A stretch of 33,322 nt of DNA. Source: Thermoclostridium caenicola (GTDB taxonomy: Bacteria; Bacillota; Clostridia; DSM-8532). Shown here one piece after another: positions 1-8,663 of the stretch (position 1 is the first letter of the stretch; each line of letters begins with the position of its first letter). A program made the translations under genes and the position numbers. The notes under the pieces are model-generated. The model had not been told where the DNA came from, made no database searches, and worked only from the letters and a program-made list of their open reading frames with translations. The stretch covers positions 1 through 33,322 of the forward strand of contig NZ_FQZP01000027.1 of the NCBI RefSeq assembly GCF_900142095.1, written 5' to 3'.

Positions 1-42
1 GGAGGCTTTTCTTTTTCTACTTAAAGCTAAAGCTCTTAATCA

Positions 43-59
43 CACCGGCATAGCCGGTG
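43..59. other. Perfect 7-bp hairpin near left edge, IS-end-like
   Basis: CACCGGC, a 3-base loop and GCCGGTG form a perfect stem. Flanking sequence to about position 111 is non-coding. A short GC-rich hairpin beside AT-rich, non-coding sequence resembles the subterminal hairpins of IS200/IS605-type elements. No transposase is visible in the window, so the assignment is a guess from general appearance. Confidence 0.3.
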
Positions 60-111
60 GTTGTTGTTCCTCACTCCTTCGTCGTTCGGAACCAATGCTA
101 AAGCAACAATC

Positions 112-146
112 AAAAAAGCACTTGACCTATTGCCAAGCGCTTTTTT
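112..146 (-). terminator. Intrinsic terminator of the lipoprotein gene
   Basis: A 13-bp stem (112-124 with 134-146, one G-U type mismatch) closes a 9-base loop. Six T on each strand flank it, so it could stop transcription both ways. It lies 14 bases past the lipoprotein stop codon. Confidence 0.8.
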
Positions 147-159
147 GGAACAACACAGA

Positions 160-933
160 TTATTCAATGCTGAAATATATTTTATCGCCGCTTCCATCAT
201 CCCGAAGGACTAAGTAATTGGTTTTTCCCTTGTAGACCGGAATGATTACTTTTCCATCAGCCGAATATGAAGCCGTTTCATCAATATCTATTTTGTCAAA
301 CCCCACTTGATCCGAGATATTATCTTTCAGAGCGTCTTCAAAGCCGAAGAAAGCATAGCCAATAACACTTTCACCAGCACTTGATTCCGCTCCTACTATA
401 TGGGGATAGAACGATGATATGTATGCGCTGCCTGATTCACTTCCCAGAAGTTTTATTTCAGCATTGCATGATACATCAAGAATCCTGTATTCAAATCTGT
501 CATCCTCATTCACTCTTACATTCATTTCTTTGAGTTCATCAATGGTGACGGGTTTTGCATCATTAACCGTCAAGGAATAGGTATATTCAATTTTGTAATA
601 TGAATCCGTCGTCCCAGACCATGTATATGTGCTTCCTTTAGGAACAGGAGAGTCCTTCTTTCCGATTCCCGAATCCTTATTCTTTTTATCCGATTTGTCT
701 CCGGATTCAGAGTCTTTTTTATCCTCAGAAACAGACTTCTTGTCGTTATCCTGTTCGTCCTGTTCCGAATCAGCCTTACCTTCAATGTCAATATCAGGTG
801 TCGATTCTTCACGCTGTTCCTGTTTCTGATCCTTTACGGTATCCGCATCACCGGAATTCCTGGAAACACTGCATCCAAACAGCAGGGATGCACAAAGAAG
901 CATTGCCAATACCAGCATCAGCTTTCTGTTCAT
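160..933 (-). CDS. Putative lipoprotein, function unknown
   Basis: The 257-residue product starts with a short basic stretch, a hydrophobic helix and the lipobox LFGC (Cys21), so it should be a membrane-anchored lipoprotein on the outer face. Residues 25-92 form a linker rich in Asp, Glu, Lys and Ser. The rest (about 95-257) is a folded-looking, aromatic-rich domain that I do not recognise. I chose the ATG at 933 because GGAAAGGTGG lies 9 bases upstream and the signal peptide starts there; an in-frame TTG at 957 has no such support. A sigma-A-like promoter lies at 1025-1053 and a terminator follows, so it is a single-gene unit. It is more AT-rich than the neighbouring housekeeping genes, which suggests an accessory gene. 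Confidence 0.8.
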   Translation of the reverse strand: MNRKLMLVLAMLLCASLLFGCSVSRNSGDADTVKDQKQEQREESTPDIDIEGKADSEQDEQDNDKKSVSEDKKDSESGDKSDKKNKDSGIGKKDSPVPKGSTYTWSGTTDSYYKIEYTYSLTVNDAKPVTIDELKEMNVRVNEDDRFEYRILDVSCNAEIKLLGSESGSAYISSFYPHIVGAESSAGESVIGYAFFGFEDALKDNISDQVGFDKIDIDETASYSADGKVIIPVYKGKTNYLVLRDDGSGDKIYFSIE

Positions 934-1024
934 TGATTTGAACCACCTTTCCTTCAAGCATGAGTTTCCAAAACCATAAAGAAATATTTAATAATTTTGT
1001 AAAACACCATGCAGACGAACATAA

Positions 1025-1053
1025 ATTATATCGGTGTATCCGTTAAATAGCAA
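1025..1053 (-). promoter_or_regulatory. Sigma-A-type promoter of the lipoprotein gene
   Basis: TTGCTA and TATAAT are separated by 17 bases on the minus strand, leaving a leader of about 85 bases before the ATG at 933. Confidence 0.65.
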
Positions 1054-1125
1054 TGTTATACTTGAGCTAAAATAATTGAATTTTTATACCAAGATTTATG
1101 CAAACATATAAAGGAACGCTCAGAC

Positions 1126-1216
1126 ATGCATAAATTATCTGACGATGAATTAATAAGATCGTATTACCAAGTTCCAAAAAGGTAACAGAATGAATTTAAG
1201 AAATGCAGCTTACTGA
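1126..1216 (+). pseudogene. Degenerate sda-like reading frame (relic)
   Basis: An ATG at 1126, with AAGGA 10 bases upstream, opens a frame reading MHKLSDDELIRSYYQVPKR and then stops (TAA 1183-1185). The first residues match the start of the sporulation checkpoint protein Sda as I recall it from Bacillus subtilis (MRKLSDELLIESYFKA). A shift of one base in the A5 run near 1176-1180 would carry the frame on to TGA at 1214-1216, giving a tail containing MNL. TTGAGC and TATACC, 17 bases apart, lie upstream and could be a promoter. Sda is about 46 residues, so this would be truncated. The match covers only about 13 residues, so chance is possible. Confidence 0.35.
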
Positions 1217-1237
1217 GTACCCTGATTAATTTGAGGT

Positions 1238-2785
1238 TCATTTGATCGTCTCACTGAACAGCTTTTTCTTCCGCTCAATCATCTCCTCAATCCGTTCGAT
1301 ATACTGCGTCACTTCCTTCACATTATCTGTTCTTTCGATGCGGTTTTCAGACGGGATCACGATCTTGGTTATGGCGCCCGCGCCAAAGGCGAGAATGCTC
1401 TGACGCTCCACCATGGTCTCCACGTTGTAACGGCAACCCTTGCCGGGAACGGCATAGCCCGTATTCTCCAGGTTGGCCAGCATGTTCTTCTGCCTGTAGA
1501 GGTAATAGGGTTTCATGCCCATTCGTCTTGCGGATTTACGGGCTTCCTCAATCATTTGGTCTACCACTTCATCCGGAGCGGATGCATATTCATCCACGGT
1601 CTGGTGCAGCCTGGATGCCCGCTTGATGGCCATGGTATGCACCGTCAGGCTGTCGGGACGCAATTCCTCAATCCGGCTCAGGGTCTGCCTGAACATATCC
1701 AGGTTTTCGCCCGGAAGCCCGGCGATGATATCCATGTTGATATTATCAAAGCCCATATCCCGTGCCATGCGGAACTTCTCTGTGATGTCTTCGGGCGTAT
1801 GGTTCCTGCCAATCAGCCTTAAGGTTTCATCGTTCATGGACTGGGGGTTGATGCTGATGCGGGTTGCGCCGCTGTCTTTGATGATGCGCAGTTTTTCCAT
1901 GTTAATGGTATCCGGCCGGCCGGCTTCAACGGTGAATTCCCTGGCATGTCCGAAAAAACCCTGCACTATGGCTAATAACCGTGCAAAGTCTTTCTCCGGC
2001 AACGCAGTCGGGGTTCCGCCTCCGATGTACAGGGAATTGATTTTAAGATGATTCTCCCTGATCCACCGGGCGCCAAAGGCCATTTCTTTATCCAAAGCGT
2101 CAAGATAAGGTTCCACAAGGTAAGCCAGGCGATCGATGGGATATGAGGTAAACGAGCAATACAGGCAGCGGCTGGCACAGAACGGTATGCCGATATACAG
2201 GTTTACCGCTGATGCATCCCCATCCATGTAGCTGCGTTCCTGGCAGGCTACCTCAAACAGCAGCTGCGCCTTCTCCCTGCTGATGCCCGTAACTTCCCGG
2301 AGCAATTCAACGGTCTGCTCTTCGTCCATGCCATCCTCAAGGCATATGGCGGCCAGTTTGACCGGGCGCACACCCGTCAGTGAGCCATAAGGCAGGTCTT
2401 TCTGGAACGCCCTTTGTAAGACACGGTAAAGCACCGTTCCGCAGATGATCTTGCCGTTGCGCAAAAGGCGCCCGCCGGGACGCTCCATTTCTTCCCACGA
2501 TATTTTCATGGTGGCCTGGAGATCCGGTTTCCGGCATCCGTCCAGGACGGCAGAAAGATCATCCGGTCCATTGATGGCATCATAAAAAGCGGCTTCAGCC
2601 GAAAACCCGCCGCCTAAATCTTTTCTTTCGAGGGTGATCAGCATGCTGCCCGCATCAAACGAAGAAACGCTGTCCTCGTCCATGACGATGATCTTATCCC
2701 GATCGTGGAACAGCCCCAGCAGCACCCTGGCATCGTAGGCCATATCGATGCCCCGGATCAGGACATACAGCCTTCCGTCAGGCAT
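1238..2785 (-). CDS. hemZ: HemZ-type radical SAM protein (coproporphyrinogen III oxidase-like)
   Basis: The 515-residue protein matches the HemZ family, oxygen-independent coproporphyrinogen oxidase-like radical SAM enzymes of Bacillota. The 4Fe-4S motif CxxxCxxC is Cys203, Cys207, Cys210 (FCASRCLYC), and GGGTPTAL follows as expected for the SAM-binding region. The roughly 190-residue N-terminal extension ahead of the radical SAM core is typical of HemZ and not of HemN/HemW. True coproporphyrinogen oxidase activity is not certain for this subfamily. Its start overlaps the end of the upstream hydrolase gene by 8 bases, with AAGGAG ten bases ahead, so the two are probably translationally coupled. 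It is the last gene of the dtd-hydrolase-hemZ run. I see no clear terminator after it. Confidence 0.9.
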   Translation of the reverse strand: MPDGRLYVLIRGIDMAYDARVLLGLFHDRDKIIVMDEDSVSSFDAGSMLITLERKDLGGGFSAEAAFYDAINGPDDLSAVLDGCRKPDLQATMKISWEEMERPGGRLLRNGKIICGTVLYRVLQRAFQKDLPYGSLTGVRPVKLAAICLEDGMDEEQTVELLREVTGISREKAQLLFEVACQERSYMDGDASAVNLYIGIPFCASRCLYCSFTSYPIDRLAYLVEPYLDALDKEMAFGARWIRENHLKINSLYIGGGTPTALPEKDFARLLAIVQGFFGHAREFTVEAGRPDTINMEKLRIIKDSGATRISINPQSMNDETLRLIGRNHTPEDITEKFRMARDMGFDNINMDIIAGLPGENLDMFRQTLSRIEELRPDSLTVHTMAIKRASRLHQTVDEYASAPDEVVDQMIEEARKSARRMGMKPYYLYRQKNMLANLENTGYAVPGKGCRYNVETMVERQSILAFGAGAITKIVIPSENRIERTDNVKEVTQYIERIEEMIERKKKLFSETIK

Positions 2786-3401
2786 AGGGGTTGTTCTCCT
2801 TTTCGTAACCTATAGTGGTCTTCGGCCCATGACCAGGGTACACCACAATGCTTTCATCCAGGGTAAGAAGCTTATTGTGGAGGGAAGTTTCCATGGCTTC
2901 CGGATCTCCGCCGGGAAAATCGGTTCTGCCTATGGACAGGTGAAAGAGGGTATCCCCTGAAAAGAGCGTGCCATCAGTAAGGATACAGATGGAGCCAGGT
3001 GAATGACCAGGCGTATGGATGATCTCTAGGGTTAAGTTCCCTGCCTGGAGCTTCTGGCCATCCTTTAACAGGATATCGGGCTCTACGGTCTCCAGGTCCC
3101 TTCCGGCTCCAAACATCCTGGAGCCGTTCAGCATGGGATTCCGGTACAGGTTCAGTTCGTCCTCATGCACACAAACCTGCGCGCCCGTTTTTTCCTTCAG
3201 GGTTTTCACATGGTAGATATGGTCGAAATGACCATGGGTGAGAATGATGTATTTCACAGAAAGCCCGTTACGTTCAACGATATCCATTATTCTTCGCGAA
3301 TCAACGCCGCAATCGATCACGACACACGCTTTACTGCTGTCATCGGATAAAATGTAGGTATTGGACTCAAAAATGCCGTAAGGCAGAACATAAAACGCCA
3401 T
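2778..3401 (-). CDS. Metallo-beta-lactamase-fold hydrolase (glyoxalase II-like)
   Basis: A cytosolic protein of about 207 residues with the zinc-binding motif THGHFDH, later ligands in HTPGHSPGS and SGDTLF, and a final histidine in YPGHG. This set is typical of the small glyoxalase II-like (YqgX/GloB-like) hydrolases. The substrate cannot be read from sequence; thioesters such as S-lactoylglutathione analogues are the family's usual substrates. Two ATGs compete, at 3407 and 3401; AAAGGGA sits at normal distance (7 bases) only from 3401, so I use that. It lies 21 bases after dtd and overlaps hemZ by 8 bases, so all three should be co-transcribed. Confidence 0.87.
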   Translation of the reverse strand: MAFYVLPYGIFESNTYILSDDSSKACVVIDCGVDSRRIMDIVERNGLSVKYIILTHGHFDHIYHVKTLKEKTGAQVCVHEDELNLYRNPMLNGSRMFGAGRDLETVEPDILLKDGQKLQAGNLTLEIIHTPGHSPGSICILTDGTLFSGDTLFHLSIGRTDFPGGDPEAMETSLHNKLLTLDESIVVYPGHGPKTTIGYEKENNPYA

Positions 3402-3422
3402 ATCCATTCCCTTTCCATTCGG

Positions 3423-3875
3423 TTAGAATGTTTTTTTACTGTCCAAAAGCAGAGTCACAGGCCCGTCATTCACCAGTTCAACTTCCATCATGGCCTGGAA
3501 AACGCCCGTTTCAACCTTTATGCCGTATTTTTCCTCAATAAAACTCACAAAGTCTTCATAAAGCTTCTCCGCATCCTGTGGCGCGGCGGCCGAAGAATAG
3601 CTGGGGCGCTTTCCTTTCCTGCAGTCGCCGTATAAGGTGAACTGGGACACCACCAGAACCTGTCCGCCCACGTCCAGCACCGACAGATTCATTTTATCGT
3701 TTTCATCCTCAAATATTCTCAGGTTCATTACCTTATCGGCCAGCCACTGCAAATCCTGCTCCCCGTCATCCTGACCGACACCCAGAAGAACCAGGATGCC
3801 TTTTCCTATTTTGCCCACCGTCTTTTGGTCCACTCTGACTTCTGCGCGGCTGACCCGCTGTACTACTGCTCTCAT
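3423..3875 (-). CDS. dtd: D-aminoacyl-tRNA deacylase
   Basis: The 150-residue protein hydrolyses D-aminoacyl-tRNA and so keeps D-amino acids out of protein synthesis. It carries both family signatures: SQFTLYGD and the Gly-Pro motif NDGPVT that forms the chirality-checking pocket. I use the ATG at 3875 (MRAVVQRV, the usual family start), which has AAAGGA 7 bases upstream; the frame stays open upstream to a TTG at 3929, but that has no support. Synteny with rel and the hydrolase/hemZ genes is common in Clostridia. In the 230 bases upstream there is a perfect 6-bp hairpin (3972-3988) but no convincing promoter. Confidence 0.95.
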   Translation of the reverse strand: MRAVVQRVSRAEVRVDQKTVGKIGKGILVLLGVGQDDGEQDLQWLADKVMNLRIFEDENDKMNLSVLDVGGQVLVVSQFTLYGDCRKGKRPSYSSAAAPQDAEKLYEDFVSFIEEKYGIKVETGVFQAMMEVELVNDGPVTLLLDSKKTF

Positions 3876-4041
3876 ACCAATATCCTTTCTTCCATAAAAT
3901 ACGGCCTTCCAAACCTTATCGTCCGTCAAGCCGCAACATGATGATATTCAGTATTATCTTTATATAAACCTCCTGCGTGTTCCGCAGGCATCTCATGCGC
4001 GTTTTGCTTTCAATACCTATGGCAGAACCCAAAAATCATAC

Positions 4042-4081
4042 AAAAAACCCTGCCATATGGCATGTGGCCTAAAAGCCAGGG
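4042..4081 (-). terminator. Probable intrinsic terminator of rel
   Basis: On the minus strand CCCTG and CAGGG frame an inner GGC/GCC stem and are followed by six T. It starts 25 bases after the rel stop codon. The stem is interrupted, so strength is uncertain. Confidence 0.55.
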
Positions 4082-4105
4082 CACATACCGGCGCTGACAG
4101 GTTGA

Positions 4106-6292
4106 TTACTTGTTCCTGGAGATTTCAAACACATCTCGGATCTTGCTGATTTTTGCAATGATCCGATCCAGTTGCTCGGCGTTATTGATTTCCAGGGTCA
4201 TATGCATAACAACGGAGAAATCCTTGCTGGTTCGGGCGTTCAGGGCACGCAGCGGAATTCTTGATTCACCGATGTTATTGGTGATATCCACGAGGAGCCC
4301 CGGCCTGTCATGGGCCTTCAGGGTGATTTCTGCAAGATAGGAAACATTGGGGGACACGGTATTGTACCAATAGACCTCTATCAGGCGTGCGTCACCGTCG
4401 ACCAGGTTATTGCGAACATTGGGACAATCGGTCCTGTGGACCGAAACACCGCGTCCGCGGGTGATATAGCCGATGATATCGTCACCGGGAACCGGGTTGC
4501 AACATCGGGACAACCTGACCAGGCAGTTGTCGATACCCTTGACGACCACACCGCTTTCAGGCGCCCTTTTGGCTTTCTTCTTGTTTTCCTTTTCGATCTG
4601 TTTGAGCAGCATCTGGGTCTGCTCTTCAGGCGGCAGGCTCTGCCTGTAGACTTCCCTCAGCCTGGTTACAACCTTGGAAGCGGTAATCGCACCCAGGGCG
4701 ATGGCCGCATAGAGATCCTCCACCGTATGAAAGCCATAACGCTTCAGGATGGGATCGAGATATTCGGGCTTCAAGGCCTGGGTCATGGTCAGGCCGTTCC
4801 TCTTGACCTCTTTTTCGAATATCTCCCTGCCCTGCTCAATATTCTCTTCCCGTTTTTCCTTCTTGAACCACTGGTTGATCTTGTTACGGGCCTGGGAGGT
4901 CTTGACGATCTTCAGCCAGTCCCTGCTGGGACCATTGCTGGCAGACGAAGTGATGATCTCGACAATATCGCCGTTCTTAAGCTCATAGTCCAGGTTGACG
5001 ATGCGCCCGTTGACCTTGGCGCCAACCATCTTGTTACCGATGGCGCTGTGGATGGAGTAGGCAAAGTCTATGGGATTTGAACCGGCCTTCAGGCTCTTCA
5101 CATCACCCTTGGGCGTAAAGACAAACACCTCGTCGGTGAACAGATCGATCTTGAGGTTTTCCATGAACTCATCGGGATCCCGGGCGTCCTTCTGCCAGTC
5201 GAGGATCTGGCGAAGCCAGGAAAGCTTCTCCACATAGTTCTTGTCCTCGTTCCTGGCGCCCTCCTTGTACTGCCAGTGGGCTGCGATACCTACTTCAGCC
5301 ACGCGATGCATTTCGTGGGTCCTTATTTGAACCTCGAAGGGGATGCCCTCGGGTCCGATGACCGTCGAATGGAGGGATTGGTACATGTTGGGCTTGGGCA
5401 TGGAGATATAGTCCTTGAAGCGGCCGGGCATGGGCTTGAACAGCTCATGAATAAGGCCCAGGGCAGAATAGCAGTCCTTGACCGTCTCCACGATCAGCCG
5501 GATGGCGAAAAGGTCGTAAATCTGCTCCAGGGTTTTGTTCTGGGTAGTCATCTTGCGGTAAATGCTGTACAGGTGCTTGGCTCGGCCTTCAATTTCGGCA
5601 GAAATGCCCATTTCCTCTGTTTTCCTGCGGACGATCTCGATGATGTTATTGATGTATTCCTCGCGTTCACGGCGTTTCTTGGCGATTTTTTCTGCCAAAT
5701 CGTAATAGTTTTTCTCATCCATGTAGCGGAAGCTTAAATCTTCAAGCTCCCACTTGATCTTGTGGATACCAAGGCGATGCGCAAGCGGCGCATAGATTTC
5801 GAGGGTTTCACGGGCTTTCTGCTGCTGCTTTTCCTTGGTCATGAACTTCAGCGTTCTCATGTTGTGCAGCCTGTCGGCCAGCTTGATGATGATCACGCGG
5901 ATGTCCTTGGCCATGGCCAGGAACATCTTTCTGAAGTTCTCGGCCTGAACTTCCTGCTTGGTGGTATAGGGAAGCTTCGTCAGTTTGGTCACACCATCCA
6001 CCAGGTTGGCCACTTCCTGACCGAACTCCTCCCGGATGCGATCGATGCTCATGATGGTATCTTCAACCGTATCATGGAGGATGCCCGCGGCAATGGTGGT
6101 CGGATCCATCTCCAGTTCTGCAAGGATGATGCCAACCTCCAGCGGATGAATAATGTAGGGATCACCGGAAACTCTTTCCTGTCCCTTATGCGCCTCTTTT
6201 GAGATTTCATAGGCCTTGCTGATCAATTCAAGATTGGCTTCCGGATTATATTTAATTATGAGTTCCTTGAGCTTTTCAAATTGATCAATCAT
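4106..6292 (-). CDS. relA: Bifunctional (p)ppGpp synthetase/hydrolase (Rel)
   Basis: The 728-residue long RSH protein makes and degrades the stringent-response alarmone (p)ppGpp. In order: HD hydrolase domain (His49, His73-Asp74 in LHDTVEDT), synthetase domain with RFKDYISMPKPN and EVQIRT, TGS domain (about 390-450), a Cys-Cys zinc-finger-like segment (CCNPVPGDDI, near 600) and a C-terminal ACT domain. An intact HD site together with RFKD points to the bifunctional Rel class rather than synthetase-only RelA. The ATG at 6292 (MIDQFEKL) has GAAGGG 7 bases upstream; a TTG 30 bases further out is not supported. It follows recJ by 94 bases in the same direction. The apt gene that often lies between recJ and rel is absent. 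Confidence 0.96.
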   Translation of the reverse strand: MIDQFEKLKELIIKYNPEANLELISKAYEISKEAHKGQERVSGDPYIIHPLEVGIILAELEMDPTTIAAGILHDTVEDTIMSIDRIREEFGQEVANLVDGVTKLTKLPYTTKQEVQAENFRKMFLAMAKDIRVIIIKLADRLHNMRTLKFMTKEKQQQKARETLEIYAPLAHRLGIHKIKWELEDLSFRYMDEKNYYDLAEKIAKKRREREEYINNIIEIVRRKTEEMGISAEIEGRAKHLYSIYRKMTTQNKTLEQIYDLFAIRLIVETVKDCYSALGLIHELFKPMPGRFKDYISMPKPNMYQSLHSTVIGPEGIPFEVQIRTHEMHRVAEVGIAAHWQYKEGARNEDKNYVEKLSWLRQILDWQKDARDPDEFMENLKIDLFTDEVFVFTPKGDVKSLKAGSNPIDFAYSIHSAIGNKMVGAKVNGRIVNLDYELKNGDIVEIITSSASNGPSRDWLKIVKTSQARNKINQWFKKEKREENIEQGREIFEKEVKRNGLTMTQALKPEYLDPILKRYGFHTVEDLYAAIALGAITASKVVTRLREVYRQSLPPEEQTQMLLKQIEKENKKKAKRAPESGVVVKGIDNCLVRLSRCCNPVPGDDIIGYITRGRGVSVHRTDCPNVRNNLVDGDARLIEVYWYNTVSPNVSYLAEITLKAHDRPGLLVDITNNIGESRIPLRALNARTSKDFSVVMHMTLEINNAEQLDRIIAKISKIRDVFEISRNK

Positions 6293-6386
6293 AACAATGC
6301 CCTTCAACCCAAAACTTAACAACCCTCTGAATCATTTTATACAATACCCGGGCAGATTGCCCATGCAATATATCGGCTGTCTTTTC

Positions 6387-8537
6387 CTACCCGCACATCC
6401 TGGTATTCTCCTGCAGGTATGAGAACAGCTCGGAATCCTCCAGGTTTACCTTGCCGGTGTACTCGTATCGCCTGAGTCTGTAGCTGCCGTCCTCCTGGAT
6501 GGAAAAATCCATCAGCTGCAGTTCATCAAAAATCAGGAGCGACAGTAACAGCTTGTAGAAATTGATCCTTCTGCCCGATTCATCGGCAATCAGCCTGGCA
6601 TGCCAAAAAAGGTCCGCCACATCCAGGCGTTCAATGCCATTTTTCATCACATAGCGATAAACAACGGCAAGATCGTCCCTCTGAACAGTTATGTCGTCAG
6701 CTTTCACCAAATGACTATTGATCCCATTATAAAGCCAATCATAATCGCAATCAAGTGATTCAAAGCGGCGGGCTGCTTCCACCAGGAACCGGTTCCTTGC
6801 CACGGTTTCCTCATCCATGCACATATCCAGTATGCGAACCTGCAGATATTCCGCGCCCTGCCAGACATTGACGCCCAGGTTAAATACCATATCCAGCCTG
6901 TCGCCGATGCGTATGTATCTTTCCAGATCCCCCTGACCGAAGAATACGGCATCCGCTGTTCCGCGCCCGGTGGAAAACCTCAGCTTCAGATGCTTGCCGT
7001 CCCCAATGCGCCACTTGTTCGTGATCTCCACATTCTTCACCATGAGGACCGGCACAGGGTTTCCCTGTCCGAAGGGTTCCAGAAGGTTCATCCGCCTGGC
7101 GTTTTCCATGGTGATCTCCCCGGGCTCCATGACGGTATGGATTCTCAGCGAGGGTTCGGTCATTTCATCGGTCATGTTTTCAGCCGCATGCCTGTTCACG
7201 CCTTCCCTAAAGGCCTGGATATTGTCTGCCGTAAGCGTCAGGCCGCCAGCCTGTTCATGACCGCCGAACTTGATCAGCAAATCGCCCTGGGATGCCATGC
7301 ACTCGAAGAGGTTGTACCCGGGAATGCTTCTTCCCGATCCCACGGCCATCCCTTCCTCCACTGAAAAAACAAAGGCGGGTTTGTGGTAGCGTTCCACCAG
7401 CTTGGAAGCCACAATTCCCACAACGCCATGGTGCCAGCCTTCTCCCCAGACCACGGTGACCCTGTTGTCCCTGTAACCATCCTCAGCCTCAATCATGGAT
7501 ACGGCCTGGCTGAAGATGGCATCCTGAACTTCCTGGCGGAGGCTGTTGGTACGGCTCAGCTCCTCCGCAATGGCCCGGGCTTCATCCGGCTCATCGGTGA
7601 TGAAGAGATTAACCGCCCGTTTGGCATCGCCCATCCTGCCCGCGGCATTCACACGGGGAGACAGCATGAACGCAACGCGCCTGGAATCGATGGTACCCAG
7701 GGAAATCCCGGCAGACTCGGCCAGGGCCCGGATACCCAGGCAGCAGTCACAATTCATCTTTTCAAGGCCCAATTTGGCTATCACACGGTTTTCATCCGTT
7801 AAATCCACAATATCCGCAATGGTGGCCAGAGCCGCCAGATCCAGGTAATCCTTGTAGGCATCGGGCTTTCCCATAAGGGTCCCGACGGCCTGGACCAGCT
7901 TCAGCGCGATCCCTGCACCGCACAGATATTTGAAAGGATACCCACAGTCCGGCAAATGAGGATTCAGAATGGCCAGTACCTGGGGAACCAGGTCCTCCTG
8001 GCACTGGTGATGGTCGGTAACAATGATATCCAGCGGCTTTCCGCCATCAAGGCAGCGTTTCTGTATGGTGTCGGTCTGCTCCCGCGCCGTAATGCCGCAG
8101 TCCACCGTGATCATCAGATCATACCCGGATGCGCAAACCACATCCATTGAGGCATCCGAAATGCCATAGCCTTCTTCCACCCTGTCCGGGATGTAGAACT
8201 CCGGATTAAGACCAGCGCTCCTTAAGAAACGGATCAATATGGCCGTGGCCGACACACCGTCCACGTCATAATCGCCATAAACCAGTACGGACTCCTGCCG
8301 CTCGATGGCCCGGACAATCCGCGCTGCAGCCTTGTCCATTCCCTTCATCAGGAATGGATCATGCAAATGGCATATATCCGGGGCCAGGTAGCGCTCCGCA
8401 TCTTCCGCAGAAACTACGCCCCGCTGCCAGAGCAAACGCCTGAAAAAAGCCGGATATTGAGCGCATCCGGAGAGGCTTTCTCCGTCGGCGTCATCAATGA
8501 TCCATCGCTTGAAGCTCCCTGTGTACAAGCTTTCCAT
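6387..8537 (-). CDS. recJ: Single-stranded-DNA 5'-3' exonuclease RecJ
   Basis: The 716-residue DHH-family nuclease is used in recombinational and mismatch repair and at stalled forks. Catalytic motifs are visible: DYDVDG (89-94), TVDCG (144-148), DHH (175-177), SPRVNAAGRMGD, and GGHEQAGG in the DHHA1 domain, followed by an OB-like nucleic-acid-binding region and a C-terminal extension. It is shorter than the Bacillus protein but longer than the E. coli one, as expected for clostridial RecJ. The ATG has GGGAG 7 bases upstream. It is first in a run leading to rel; a terminator from yqeY ends just upstream, so recJ needs its own promoter in 8538-8613, where I see no good -35 element. Confidence 0.95.
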   Translation of the reverse strand: MESLYTGSFKRWIIDDADGESLSGCAQYPAFFRRLLWQRGVVSAEDAERYLAPDICHLHDPFLMKGMDKAAARIVRAIERQESVLVYGDYDVDGVSATAILIRFLRSAGLNPEFYIPDRVEEGYGISDASMDVVCASGYDLMITVDCGITAREQTDTIQKRCLDGGKPLDIIVTDHHQCQEDLVPQVLAILNPHLPDCGYPFKYLCGAGIALKLVQAVGTLMGKPDAYKDYLDLAALATIADIVDLTDENRVIAKLGLEKMNCDCCLGIRALAESAGISLGTIDSRRVAFMLSPRVNAAGRMGDAKRAVNLFITDEPDEARAIAEELSRTNSLRQEVQDAIFSQAVSMIEAEDGYRDNRVTVVWGEGWHHGVVGIVASKLVERYHKPAFVFSVEEGMAVGSGRSIPGYNLFECMASQGDLLIKFGGHEQAGGLTLTADNIQAFREGVNRHAAENMTDEMTEPSLRIHTVMEPGEITMENARRMNLLEPFGQGNPVPVLMVKNVEITNKWRIGDGKHLKLRFSTGRGTADAVFFGQGDLERYIRIGDRLDMVFNLGVNVWQGAEYLQVRILDMCMDEETVARNRFLVEAARRFESLDCDYDWLYNGINSHLVKADDITVQRDDLAVVYRYVMKNGIERLDVADLFWHARLIADESGRRINFYKLLLSLLIFDELQLMDFSIQEDGSYRLRRYEYTGKVNLEDSELFSYLQENTRMCG

Positions 8538-8616
8538 CTTTTGTCTCCCAAAAATTGATGCTTTTGTGCTGACCTGTCACAGAAACATGCATAGCAGATG
8601 CCTTTATGATACTGAA

Positions 8617-8645
8617 AAGCCCGAAGTCGCTAGAACTCCGGGCTT
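8617..8645 (-). terminator. Intrinsic terminator of rpsU-yqeY
   Basis: An 11-bp stem with one mismatch (AAGCCCGAAGT with ACTCCGGGCTT) closes a 7-base loop. Four T follow on the minus strand. It lies about 20 bases after the yqeY stop. Confidence 0.7.
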
Positions 8646-8663
8646 CGTTTAGGCCAGCCTGAT

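Noticed and set aside
3934-3990. Small leader peptide (MLRLDGR) and AGGAGG upstream of dtd
   Set aside because: AGGAGG is about 27 bases from the ATG, too far; the hairpin at 3972-3988 is real but its role is unclear.
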